DNA of 64,000 nucleotides from Eonycteris spelaea (taxonomy: Eukaryota; Chordata; Mammalia; Chiroptera; Pteropodidae). Positions 9,861 through 21,500 of the stretch are shown in pieces (position 1 is the first letter of the stretch; every line of letters begins with the position of its first letter). The notes beneath the pieces were generated by a model that had not been told where the DNA came from, did no database searches, and was given only the letters and a program-made list of their open reading frames with translations. The stretch lies in contig PUFA01000284.1 of the NCBI GenBank assembly GCA_003508835.1, forward strand, positions 1,568,501-1,632,500, given 5' to 3'. The position numbers were made by a program, and so were the translations under genes.

Positions 9861-12800
9861 AAGGCTAACATAAAAATGGACCACTTATAATGTTATTCAA
9901 ATATTCCTTTGGAGTAATGGGTATAGGAACTATCCTAGTAGAAGCATACCTTCAAAATAGTCTAGTGATAGAGTTCTTGTAATTTATCTATTTATCCTCA
10001 TATATTTCTCCCAGAAGCTAGTCTACTACAAAGGCTGGACCCCCAAGCCATCTCTATCCTCAGGATTCAAAAAATCCTTATTCCTTCAGTCAACAGTGAC
10101 ACTGGGTGGAGCAGAATATGACTGACTACCTGGACTAGAAGCAGGAACTCTAGAGGGAGAATAGAAGGGAGAAGGGTTCAAAACAGGAGGGATCAGAGAA
10201 GGTTTGCATGGTGAGTTTAAGAAGGCACTACCTCTACTCAGTGTGTTGTTGTAAAGCATATGTACATCCTGGAAGGTCTATGACTCAGGTCCAGTGTCCA
10301 TGAGCAAGCTCAGAAACGAAGTGATATAGTATGAAAAGTCACTGTCCAATCTTTATAACCCATTGCAATTTGGTTTGAGTTGAATTATAAACCCTAGTAG
10401 CTGAGGCAAGGAATTCAATAAACATTTAATGGGATTCCTTGTGTATGTTAAACCTGCTAACAGTAAGAAGATTTTGTTACTAAATATATCACTTCTCTCT
10501 TCAGTGATAAGGAGGAGCAGTCTTTCTGTTATTATTAAGAATTGTGACATGATTAGAGATTAAATGCCAGGCACATACGGCTACTCAAACATGTGACAAT
10601 TACTTGCTTGTTTAAACTTAGCCAGTTGCCTTCCTAATTTCAGTGTAATGTCAATTACATGCATTGTTTTTATTCTTAATTTATGATTAGGATTAATGAT
10701 TAGGATGGGGCTGTTCCAACCTCTTTGTAAATGACAAAAAGTTGCATATAAATAGCACTTACCAACTGGGGAAGAATATGATTTGTATTGTTGATACATT
10801 ATTATAGTTAACTAGAAAATCCTTTGTTTTTAAAGGAAGTTAAGACAGACAAAAAATAATCATTCCACTAAACAATTATATAATTGTCTCTGGCAGTACA
10901 GGCTTATTTCTAACAGGAATTTCTACCTTAAAGTTTAGACAAGGATCTTATTTATACAAAGAACATGCCCTGTGGGGCTGAAAAGTAGAATCTTTCAAAA
11001 TAATGAATAGTTAATAAAATTAATTGAAGTAAATCAGTCTCGCACTCCAGATGAGATTGCAAAAAGCAGCTAATGCACAACTATGATAATTCAGAACCTC
11101 ATCAAATGTACCAGAAAAAAAAGTCAAATGGTTGTATTTAGACAAGCTAAAGTTTTACAGATAAGACAGAAGCCATAGAAAGGAAGACACTGACATTGGA
11201 GGAAGTAGATGAATGACAAAGTAAACTCTGGGTCCAGAGCCCTTTAAAAGCCAGTTAAATCTGATAGATCAAGAGACCATCTCTCACTGAGCAGGAAAGA
11301 CAGAAAGTGTTTGCTCAGGTGAAAGTGACTGAGAGATAGAAGGCAGACTTAGCTGCTGGGACATGTGAGACAAAACAAGGTCATCAATTGAAAGTCAATT
11401 ATGAGGGTATGTGTTAGGGGTCAGAAAGAGGGGAGAGAGGATGGGTGGAATGTTTGTAGATTGGGAAAATGGTGTGAAACTGTCATTGTGCAAGAGGGGT
11501 GAACCCAGTCGTTCTTGATTTTAGTGTTTTTGCAATGTTTGGGAAACTTCTATAAAATAGATATAAAATTATGAAATCAAAATTGGAAATTAGGATAAGT
11601 GAAAATGAATGTGAGAAAAAAATCACAACTCAATTATAAATTTAAACCTATAAACTCCATAAACATGATAAAATCTAGGGAAAAGTAATATCAACTACTC
11701 AACACACGTCTGTATTACTTTTTTATTATATTTTTGTTGCACATTTTTGTAGAGCTTCTTTATATGAAAACAATGTTGTAATATTATATATCGAGGGAAT
11801 AGAAAGATAACTCAGTCATTCCTTTAGCCTGAATCATTGACATTTGTTTTCTATCGTGGTAGTTGAGAAGAGTTGCTTTCAGCTTTGCAACTCATAATTG
11901 GTAATATATAAATGTTTAGAATCATTGTCAAATGAGAGAAATTTCAAAGAAAGCTTTTCTCATATATGAGCTATAATATTTGAACACATTTCCACAAAGT
12001 AACTTTTATAACAGTGTCACTTTAAAACACATTTCTACACCTCTTACTTTCTTCTCATGACTTAGGATGCATTCATATTACAGTGTGAACTAGGGTCTGG
12101 CTCCTGTGTGCCACATCATGGTAAGTTGACATGAATGATCAGTAAGAACTTGATATAGAAAAACCATACCCTATCAAACCTACATCAAATGTTTGTCCAA
12201 CTCAACTTCCCCTTAGCTGGATCCTAAAAATATTTGTGGCTAGTCCATTATCACCCAAACTCATAGTACTTACGATGAAGGAGAATTTAGAGTGGAAAGA
12301 GTGTTGTTTTAAATTTTAGTTAAACTATCTCAATTTTGCAAATTTTATAAAAACATAGGGCCATGCAAACATATTGCTAGAATTCCTTTTGGAGTCTTGC
12401 AAGTGGCTCATGTAAGCAAGGACCTTGAAGACTGAACTTAATCACCTTCACCTTCCCTGAAACCTAAGGTAGTTTGTGTTGTGAAGAATAGAAGAAAGAA
12501 CAAATGCCTTGGATGTTCCTAATAAGATGGCATGGAGAAATAAGTTGACTGGGTTCACTGAAGGCTGGGTTTCTGCCTATTATTGATAAGAGATGGAGGG
12601 TCACAGTTATTAAAAGTTGTTACAAATAACTAGTTATAATGAAGCATAGCACACCTCAGCTGTAAGAAGAGAAATGAAGGTAGGGGTGCCTATATATGTC
12701 AAATAAAGGTATGTGACAATGGATTTAATGTCACAAAGAAAGGGTTCTTCAAGTGAGCTACAAAGACGCCAGTCATTGTCTAAGAGTAGGATACTTGAAT

Positions 12801-13150
12801 TTATGATTTTGAAAATTGATAGTGGTGACAATTTCAATGTTATGACTATGCCAGTGAGTGGTAAGGTAGAAAGAAAAAAGCATGCTTGAAAAAATAATAC
12901 CAACTAACATTTATTTAGGCCTTTCTCTGTGCCAGTATTCTCCCAGAGAAGCTTCGAAATGAGTTGAGCAAGAAGTCTGAACATGCAAACAGACAATGGC
13001 CGGACCATCTATAAAAATAAAACTCTGACCCACAACCTGCAGTGACCAGTTCAAGAAGCCAGCCCATTATCAGCAACAACCGGTCCAGAATGACAAACAA
13101 TAACCCCCGAAATAATCAGCACAAAACAGCCAATACTTGATTAATAATTA
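9860..13150. other. Unassigned intronic DNA
   Basis: I recognise no repeat family. The part at 10545-10800 is repeat-free and rich in homeodomain-like TAAT cores. The part at 11040-11540 is more GC-rich and of unknown origin. Open frames here have no recognisable domains. Confidence 0.4.
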
Positions 13151-13250
13151 CCACCTGCATTCCTTCCTTTTCTTTTTTCTCTCTCCCTCCCTTCCTTTCT
13201 TTCTTCCTTTTTTCCTTTCCTCACTTCTTTCTCACCTAATTTCCTTTCCC
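13150..13250 (+). repeat. Polypyrimidine (CCTT/TTTC) low-complexity tract
   Basis: About 100 bp of nearly pure C/T with CCTT, TTTC and CTCT units. The PKHD1 sense strand is purine-rich here. Confidence 0.8.
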
Positions 13251-13839
13251 TAACATTTCTTAATGACAAGTTTAACTATTCCTAGTTCGTAGATAGAAAA
13301 ATTGACTCACAGAAATTTTGACTCACATAATTACTTAGTAATAGTAACGAGAAAGAGAAAAGCATACATTTAAACTTCCACCTATGTCTCTGGCAAAATA
13401 AAATGCAATCCAAATAACTTCATTTTTAGATTGTATTTAGATGTAGGGTCAGCTGTGATGGTTAATACTGTGAGTGAGGTGCTATGATAATCAGGAGTTT
13501 TTGCTGCACAAAAGGAACTCCTGGAAAGATTTTTTGTTGTCTAATCACATATTTGGTAAGATTCTATTTGCTTTTTTATGCTTTTTTATATTACCATTTG
13601 GCCTTTTAAATATTTTAGCATTCTATCCCAGAAATATAAACATACAGCCACAAATTTAACAAAGGCAATAGCCTACAGATTATCAGCAAGTAACATTAAT
13701 TATTCAGTTTTATAGACAAACTTGGAAGCCTGGTGTTCATTAATGAGAAATTTTATTTTTATTTCTCCAGAATTTACCAATAACTAAGAGACACAGTGGT
13801 TTATCAGTATCTTACCATCTATTTTCCTATTTCATTTTC

Positions 13840-14600
13840 AGAGTTAATTAACTCTGGCATTTTAATTTCGGTGTGAAGCAAAAATAAAGTACATGTAAGC
13901 AATGCATTGGGGTTCCAGAGCTGCTAATGGCATGTAGTTATTAATTGTGGGAGAGAACACACATTAACTAATTAAGAGAGGACTATGCTCACAGCCAGAC
14001 AGGCATCATAGGTCACTCTCCCAGCCGCAGCTAGCAGAAGCCTACAGTGACAGTCTAGCTTGCCTTCTAAATAGCGTTCTATCTTTTCTCCCTCTGGATT
14101 TCTTTCCTTCCAGCTTCTCTCACTTGGAGAAGGTTTTCTTCTGAGTAATGATTATCTTTCTCACTTGTTTTCGTCTTTCCTTTTCCCACTTCTCCACATG
14201 GCTTTATCTGCCAGTCACAATTTTTGTGGTCTGCAGTTCTGATCACTTTTAAATGAAACCCATGCTGGCTTTGGTAATCATAATGTCATTTACAATTTAC
14301 CACTAGACACGTTTATTCAGTTAGTAGCACACTGGAGAAAGAGAACTCCATATGAACTCACCGTGAAAGGCCTAATCTGATTATTTCCTCATGAAAATCC
14401 AGGCAGGGGTGCTTGTAAGAGAGGCTGAGAGAAGAAGGAAAAAAAAGCAAGGTCTGGCCACAGCTGAATTTCATAATCAATGTGAATAGATAAGTGACAC
14501 AGCCTGTCAGGGGCAGCCGTCAATCACCCCAGGGCATTCCTCTCAAAAAGGCAAGAGTGGACAGGACTTAATGAACGCTGAGTGACCAGTGAGTATTGGC
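13840..14600. promoter_or_regulatory. Candidate conserved non-coding block
   Basis: This repeat-free stretch starts with the palindrome GAGTTAATTAACTC (13841-13854). It has several TAAT/ATTA homeodomain-like cores (13870-13980) and GC-richer segments, including CAGCCTGTCAGGGGCAGCC near 14501. The texture differs from the decayed intron around it. Function is inferred only; no conservation data are available here. Confidence 0.3.
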
Positions 14601-16970
14601 TCAGCATATGCTACTGCATTCAAGGTGGACAAGAACAGTGATAGAATCCAGAAGCTCTTGTCTAAGTGGGAAAATCAGATTATGCAGGTTGCATTTGTAT
14701 GTGCATATGTACACATGGGCACGGGCTCTGTGTATACTTCAACATCCTAAAACAGCCCAGACATATAATATGCTCTGCCCACCTTCCGCTACATTGGGAC
14801 TCATAGACCTAAAAACTAAAAAAGGAAGGGAGTTAGGTATGTCTGGTGGAGAAGGAGAAAGAGGAGAGGTGCATATGCGTGTGAGCGTGTGTATTTATAC
14901 TCAGGTTGCTTCCAGGGTTCTAACACATATTAACTTTATGTCAATATTTGTCCTTCCTGTCGTGAAATGAGGATTTTCCACCTCATTTCACGTTCGAAAA
15001 GGAAATATGCCAAAGGGGTCTTCTTTGCTAGAAAATAAAAAATTAAAAGAAAAGAAAAAAAGGAACAACTTTTATCCTTTATTTAGAAAGATGGATCAGA
15101 AGGAAAGAAAACAAGCATTTTTAAAATAAATGTTTTGACTCAAAGGCACATGGAATCCTTCCATCTTCCCCATTTCAACAAAAAAGAAAAATTTATATGT
15201 TTAAAATTGAATGAAATACATCAACATTAATGATTTTTTTCCTCGAGGTTAACACCACCATTTCCCTCAATATATTTTTTAGCCATCTTGTGATGATTTC
15301 ACAATTCATGGTACAGTAAAGTATAGGAGATTTTGACAAAAACAAAGTATATAATCATTCCCTTATTTTCGGAAATGAAAAGAAATCATTTACAATTCTT
15401 TTCTGTCAAACAACATTTACACCTCATTATTTCTAATTTAACAAATATAAATGGCCACAGATCAAATGAAGTGAAGACAGGTTGAATTTATCCCCATTCG
15501 TATATGTTGTCAGAGCCCCTCAGGGTATAGGAAGTGAAACTCCAAAGTCTCAAAGCTATGTTCCTAAATACACAAAAGGAGTAACTGAATTCTTGGGAAA
15601 AAAATATTAAAGAAAGTATATTTTGTTCACTTCAGGAATAATAGAGAGAAAAACTGTCTACTCTTTTAGAATGGGAAAATCTAGCTAAAAATTACGTTTT
15701 ATAACTTCAAAAATAATGGCATGTGTTATATTTGTAAGGTGAAGGTAAATTTAACAATGATCTCGTGCATAATAGATTACATATAGATGACAGAAAACAC
15801 CACCTTGTTAATTTGGAGTCTAGAATTATAGGTCTTTAAAATCAATTGAATGACCACAATATATAGGATAGGTCTAGTCATTATAAAAGAGATAAGGTAT
15901 AGTGCTTGCATATATACCTATACACACGTGGTAGTACTATACAAAGACATAATTTGAGAAACTTAAAGTTCATTTAGTTGAAAAAATATAACATGTATTC
16001 AAAGTTTAAGTCCTGGATCTTCAAAATTAAGTATTTCCAGGATATGTTTCGTGTTATGCTAGATGGTGGCACTTAGGAGAAAAGTCTCCCCTGGCTTCAT
16101 TCTCAATGAAGAAGACAGCACTCTAAAAGCTAGAGACTGGTGTGGTGAGTGGCTTGGGAGTCAAGAGAGGATAGAAAAGAGGTACCAAGTGTGAAGACAG
16201 CTCTAAAAGACTGAAGATACGGCACAGGACCAAGAAGCTGCTAGATGAGGAATATATACATCTGCAGGCATAATGGGTTGATGAACTTCATGAACAAGAG
16301 ATTGTGGGATTTGTCACACTTTTATGAACAATTTCACCAAAGTTCTTGTACTTGGGTTTATTTTCCAAGTTATGTAATATTTCGGAAAGATAATAAAGGA
16401 ATCCAAATTAATTCCATTAATTTGGAATACATTTCCACACTAATCTGAAAGAACTGGAAAACCACATAAAACCAACCATTACATTAAAGAAGGATGCCTG
16501 TAAGGCCATCTGCAAGGCCTTTTTGTCTTTAATAAGTCCTCCTGGTATTTTTAAATATTTGTTCCCTTTTAATAACAGTGTTGCTTTGAGGGAAAAAAAA
16601 ATGGTCAGGCAATGAAAATAAGTGATAAAATGACAATGAAGATGCGGAGAGGAGTGAAGTTCAGATATGCATAAAATAGACCCTTCTTCTGAATCAATCA
16701 TTTTTCCTTTTTACTTTTTTAAATTAAAAAATAACTTACATTTATGATCAAAGTGTATTCAAACAACTTTGAGAAGATTCTTTTGTATTTTTTTTCCTAT
16801 GTTGATATATCATCATCTATATTTTTCTTGAAATGAGTGGCTTAGAAAGTGTTTTTGTGTTTTTGTCATTTTGTTGTATTATGATTTGGTTTGCAAACAT
16901 CAATGGGTATGGTCTCAATTATGATTTTAATTCTCTGAATAGTACATTGAAAACAGCCAAAGCAGATGCA
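14600..16970. other. Unassigned intronic DNA
   Basis: The sequence is AT-rich with no repeat I can name. The 124-codon open frame at 14596-14970 lacks a recognisable domain and is probably chance. Confidence 0.4.
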
Positions 16971-16979
16971 AGTTCAGGA

Positions 16980-17216
16980 AGTATAGCTTAGGGGGTGAGA
17001 GAGCAAGCTTTCCAGTCAGAGGAACTTGCCTTGTGTCCTGACTCCGCCTTTCTAGCTGCAAAACCACAGGCGAGTTATTTATCCTCTCTTTGACTCAGTT
17101 AACCCATTTGTACAAAGGGCTGAGAAAAGTACCTGATTCATAGGCTGAGAAACAGGATTAAATGAGATGATGTATGACAGAGCTGAGAACAAACACATAC
17201 TAATAAATATAAACTG
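16980..17216 (+). repeat. MIR SINE
   Basis: Near full-length MIR: AGCTTAGGGGGTGAGAGAGC, then CTTTCCAGTCAGAGGAAC, the CTAGCTGCAAAACCACAGGC region, TTGACTCAGTTAACCCATTTG, and GGATTAAATGAGATGATGTATG. Order and orientation are canonical. Confidence 0.85.
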
Positions 17217-17689
17217 TTGTGCTCACCATAATCAAAAAAGGAGTATTTTTTTTAGAACATTTCACACACCCCTTTTGCCTTTTTTGGCACTATCCTCATC
17301 TCAAACTAGTAACATTTGCCTTGGAGCCTGAAACGTCACCTGTAATGCTGCCAGCATTCATAAGGAACAATGTTGAAAGAAACAGGTTACAGGTGAAGAA
17401 AATGCTAAAATGCGGACATACGATCTCTGTATTTAGAAAATATGGGAATGGAAAGACATACAAACATATATACATACCATGTATCTGTTTACACGTATGT
17501 ACAATGTGTCTGTAAGCAGGACACATAATTTCCACTAATTAAAAAAATAAATAAAAACCTGTAAAATTCAAGATGGTTTCTCTCTTCATCTAATCTTAAC
17601 TTTTTCTTTATTCCTTTTGTAACGCTCTCCAATCTTATCCGAGCCTTTCTCTTCACCATTCTGCTTCTTTTTTTTTGCCTGCCAGCTTT

Positions 17690-18040
17690 AAAGAAAGTGA
17701 TGTTCAGGCCTTAGATTAAAGGCAGAGGTAGTGAAGAGCATTCCTTATGAATACAATTCAGCACACTCTTTCCTCTGAATGATAAACTTATCACCTCTCC
17801 AGCCCTCAGTTTAAAGCTGCAGCAGTAATTCTGCTGGATGCCAAAACTAAATGAATGTGAGTGTGCATGCCCAGCTCTGAGCTGTGGCTGTAATGAGATT
17901 TGAATGGGAAGCCCCGGACACAATAAATCGGCGCCATATGTGACCATTTCCTGTGTCAGTTCCTTTCTCATAACCAGTGGAGACTTTTTTTTTTCCCTCT
18001 CATGACCCCACACCATGACTCTGAAATCTTTCATGGCTGC
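17690..18040. promoter_or_regulatory. Candidate conserved non-coding block
   Basis: A repeat-free, balanced-composition segment with features such as CAGTTTAAAGCTGCAGCAG, GAGCTGTGGCTGTAATGAG and CGGCGCCATATGTGACC. CpG-containing motifs survive in an otherwise AT-rich intron. The 107-codon minus-strand open frame across it (17711-18034) has no fibrocystin or other domain similarity and no matching splice sites. Enhancer function is inferred. Confidence 0.3.
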
Positions 18041-18378
18041 TTATGGGCCTCAGGCTTTTTACAGCAGTTGTATAAATAAATGAATTTGACAGCAAACATC
18101 ATAACAGTTAGCAGTAATGTGTGTTTGCCACAAGTGCCTGTACTAGTCACTGGAGAAATGGCAGAGGAAACAGCTTGTTTTGTTACCTAAACAAAAGTAG
18201 TTTCATTTGACAAGTGGTGAAAGATTAGTCAAATAAACTCAAAATCCACCAGGACTATTTTTGCCAAGTCTCTCTGCCAGTGAAATGTTCCCAGCTCCTC
18301 AATGCCCATGACTCATAAGAGATAAATCTCCCCTTTTATTCTTAGTTAAAGATCTGGGCTGAGAATACAAAACCTTTG

Positions 18379-18437
18379 ACTTATATATATATATATTATA
18401 TATAGATATATAATATATATTATATATAGATATATTT
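18379..18437. repeat. AT-rich palindromic microsatellite
   Basis: An alternating TA tract containing a repeated unit with the core ATTATATATAGATATAT. It is self-complementary and could form cruciforms. Confidence 0.85.
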
Positions 18438-18924
18438 TATATTTTTTTTTAATCTTCTATGCAAGGCAAGACTGCCATGTAGGGGAACTCAGGTACAGCA
18501 AAGAGTTACCAAGAAGCTTGTGGCACAAAGAAGGACAATCTGGGTGAGAAAGAGGAGATGTGACAATAATGACCCCTCACTGGTTACCTGTTGAAAGCAA
18601 ACCGAAGCTTGCAAGTGCTTCCTTTCCTCTCATGTTTTCTTTATTCAAGAAATAAAAATCTTCACACCAGTTACTGAAAGAAAGGAAATTAACATTTTCC
18701 CTATCTCTCCATAGTCTCAGTAAAACAAAGTTGCATGTTCAGTAAATTTGTGGTAATTCAGATAGGCACAAAATAAGCATAGATTTTCCTCAATTATATA
18801 GTTTGGTTGTTTTATAACTCCTTACATTTTTCTTTCCCTCCACTAGCATCTCATTGCCAATCACATTGTCCCAGCTGTGAGTGATGTTATAGCCCAGTGC
18901 TTATTCTTACGGACGCTGGTTATT

Positions 18925-19145
18925 TATGCGGACTCTGGTGCAAACTACTTAGGTTCGAATCCTGGCTCTGCTACTTGCTCTGTGTGATCTTAGGCAAGTA
19001 ACTTAACTTTACTGTGCCTCAGTTTCCTCCTTCTCAAAGTGGAAATAAAGATGGTATAGTGCCAATTTCATCTGGTGCCTATGAAAACTAAGTGTATTTT
19101 GAAAGTCTCGTACAGTGCTTGAAAGTCTCAGTAATGTGCTGTTGT
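18925..19145 (+). repeat. MIR SINE
   Basis: Clear MIR core: GGTTCGAATCCTGGCTCTGC, TACTTGCTCTGTGTGATCTT, AGGCAAGTAACTTAACTTTA and CTGTGCCTCAGTTTCCTCCTT, followed by a weaker 3' part. Confidence 0.9.
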
Positions 19146-19558
19146 TGTCGTGTCAAAGAAACTTGGATAATAATCTTTTTAAAACCACTAGAGTTTTTCT
19201 TTATGATAGCATGATATTGGCAACTAATCTGAGAAATGAATTTAAAACTTTTGAGGAAAAATCATGGTAGCATATTCATTTAAGCCAATTACAATTAATT
19301 TCAAGGTACAGTACAGCACTACTTTAAAAATAAATATCATCTATATACCTTGAAGATACTTTTTTAGATATAGGTCATTTTCAGTTTTTAAAGTGGTACA
19401 AACAATTTGTCATGGTTAAATAATCATGCCTCTAGAATGTTCCCATATTCAACAGAAATATCACTAATTAGGAGAATAAACATTGAGACTATCACAAAAT
19501 AATAATCTTAGTTTAGGTATATGTTTTGTTCTCTATTTTTATCTTTTTTCAATTATTA

Positions 19559-19716
19559 CAGGCATACTTTGTTTTATTGCTTCATTTTATTGTACTTCAT
19601 AGATGTTGCATTTTTTTTTACAAACGGAAGGCGAGACCCTCCATCAGCAAAAATATTATGATTTGTTTTATTGTGCTGGTCTGGAAAAAATCTGCAATAT
19701 CTTCAAGGTATGCCTG
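19559..19716 (+). mobile_element. Complete Tigger1-derived MITE (158 bp)
   Basis: It begins CAGGCATACTTTGTTTTATTGC and ends AAGGTATGCCTG. These are the matching terminal inverted repeats of the Tigger1 family. It is flanked by TA on both sides (19557-19558 and 19717-19718), the expected target duplication for a Tc1/mariner-superfamily insertion. The centre (CATAGATGTTGCATTTTTT, ACAAACGGAAGG) matches the first ~90 bp of Tigger1, so it is a non-autonomous internal-deletion derivative. No transposase is encoded. Confidence 0.85.
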
Positions 19717-20807
19717 TATTAAAATGATTCACGAAAGTGTTTTGCTTATGTGATAATATGTAAGAAAGTACCTTACAACTTTGGAAAGTATGATTATAAT
19801 CAATATAAACAGATATTCAATTTATAGAGAGCCTACTATCTTTACAATAAATTCCTAGTGTCTTTATTTAACTAACTGACAAATCCACTTGAACAGACAT
19901 TTCTCTACATCTAGTCAAACTATTTCTTTGGAGAAAAGTCAGAAATATTAATGGATTAAACTGTGTAAAAATAAGTTGATTATTTAAGTTTTGCTTTTAG
20001 AGCAGTACCGATGAAATGAAAAAAGTGTGTCAAGTGAAGGTAGGAAATCATTTCACTTTACAAAACAATTTTGAAACAGAATTGGGAAAAAGGGATTGGT
20101 TGTGATTTGGAGTGGAGCATTTGCTAAAACCAAATATATGAGGTGACATCATCCTATAATAAAACAGATTTAAGTGAGACTTCATTTATAGTAAAATTAA
20201 CTGAAATCTTGTCATCGCTCCCTGTATATAGGCTACTGCTACGTCTAGGAAACTTCTCAGAAATTGGTCTGCGAGAAAATGATTTTGCCCCCTATGCAAC
20301 TTCACTGTCAAGAAAAGTCATCTGACAAAATGCTCTCCTTGCTACTTCCATATCCTTTCCCAAGATCTGCTTCCTGGAGGCATAGTCGGACTCACCTCAG
20401 GATTCCCAAGGGGGAATATTTCAAGGGATCAATAATTCCAGCTATTCACACCCAACATGAAAACCAGGAATGAATACACAGAGAGCTGAGCAGTGTCTTC
20501 TTTGATTGACCAACTGTTTTAAATAGTAAATAAATAATGCCACCTTGTAAAGTCTATTTTCCTAAATTAAATAGAAAACCGAGGGTGGTATAAAAACTTT
20601 AAACAACCAGTAAGCTTAATTGAGTATTATGAAGCTATAAAAATATCGCTCAGCAATTACTTTTAGGATATATATATGAACACATATAAGGCTAGGGTTA
20701 CCTCAAGGAGTGACAGACTTGTATTTCCCTATTTTCTCACAATTAAGTATTATTGAGCAGAGGTAACGAGTGTCCCTTTTGAGCCATACACCTTAAATGA
20801 AAGAGAT

Positions 20808-21042
20808 AGGAAACTACAGGTCATAGGCCAAATCCAGCCCATTGGCTACTGTTGTAAATAAAGTTTTATTGGAACACAGCTCACACTCATTTATTTACAT
20901 ATCGTGAACCACTATAAACATTCTGCTTTTGTACTGTAATAGCAGAGTTGGATAATTGTGACGGAAGCCCTATGGCCTGCTTAGTTGAAATATTTACTAT
21001 CTGGTCCTTTACAGAAGATGCTAGCCAATCCCTGCTCTAAAA
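20808..21042 (-). mobile_element. hAT-Charlie (MER1-type) non-autonomous element, antisense
   Basis: Contains GTCATAGGCCAAATCCAGCCC, GTAAATAAAGTTTTATTGG, AACACAGCTCACACTCATTT and TATTTACTATCTGGTCCTTTACAG. This is the reverse complement of the MER1/Charlie consensus order. Confidence 0.75.
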
Positions 21043-21059
21043 GTTCTAAGTTTATCTCT

Positions 21060-21240
21060 GAGATAGTGACCAGTAAGTACAAGACGGGGGCTGATGTCTC
21101 AGCCTGGGTCCTGGCCAACGAGGGTTAGATAAAAAGTATAATCAAGAAATAAATCTTTGTTGTTTTAAGCTATTGAGATTTGCAGGTTGTGTGGTATGGC
21201 ACCTAACCTAGCCTACCCTGAAGGGTACAGTATCTTTGCT
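21060..21240 (+). mobile_element. LTR 3'-end remnant (MaLR-like)
   Basis: AAATAAATCTTTGTTGTTTTAAGC, then TATTGAGATTTGCAGG and GGCACCTAACCTAGCCTACC, is the typical 3' tail of a mammalian LTR with a polyadenylation signal. The exact family is not resolved and the 5' part is lost. Confidence 0.45.
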
Positions 21241-21309
21241 ATTCTCAGATGTATCTTTTTCTCTCTGAACATATAGATATATCCTGTTTTAGGGAAGGAA
21301 ACGAAGAGC

Positions 21310-21500
21310 ATAACAAGACGTTTTCTTTTTCTTTTCTTTTTCTTTCTTCTCTTTCTTTCTTTCTCTCTCTCTCTCTCCCTCTCTCTTTCTTTCTTCCTTT
21401 TCTTCCTCCCTTCCCTCCTCCCTTCCTTTCTTCCTCCCTCCCTCCCTCCCTTCCTTCCTTTCTTTCTTTGTTTCCTTTCTTTTTTTTCTTTTTTGTCCTT
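21310..21500 (+). repeat. Long polypyrimidine tract (TTTC/CTCT/CCTT)n
   Basis: About 190 bp of nearly pure pyrimidine on the plus strand, with TTTC-, CT- and CCTT-type units and mirror symmetry. The PKHD1 pre-mRNA strand is purine-rich. Open frames across it, full of Phe/Ser/Leu or Arg/Lys/Glu, are artefacts of the repeat. Confidence 0.95.

Noticed and set aside
14596..14970. 124-codon plus-strand open frame
   Set aside because: No domain and a low-complexity GT-rich end. It runs opposite to PKHD1 and its length is compatible with chance.
17711..18034. 107-codon minus-strand open frame as a possible PKHD1 exon
   Set aside because: The translation does not resemble fibrocystin and no splice sites bound it. 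The sequence looks more like non-coding conserved DNA.
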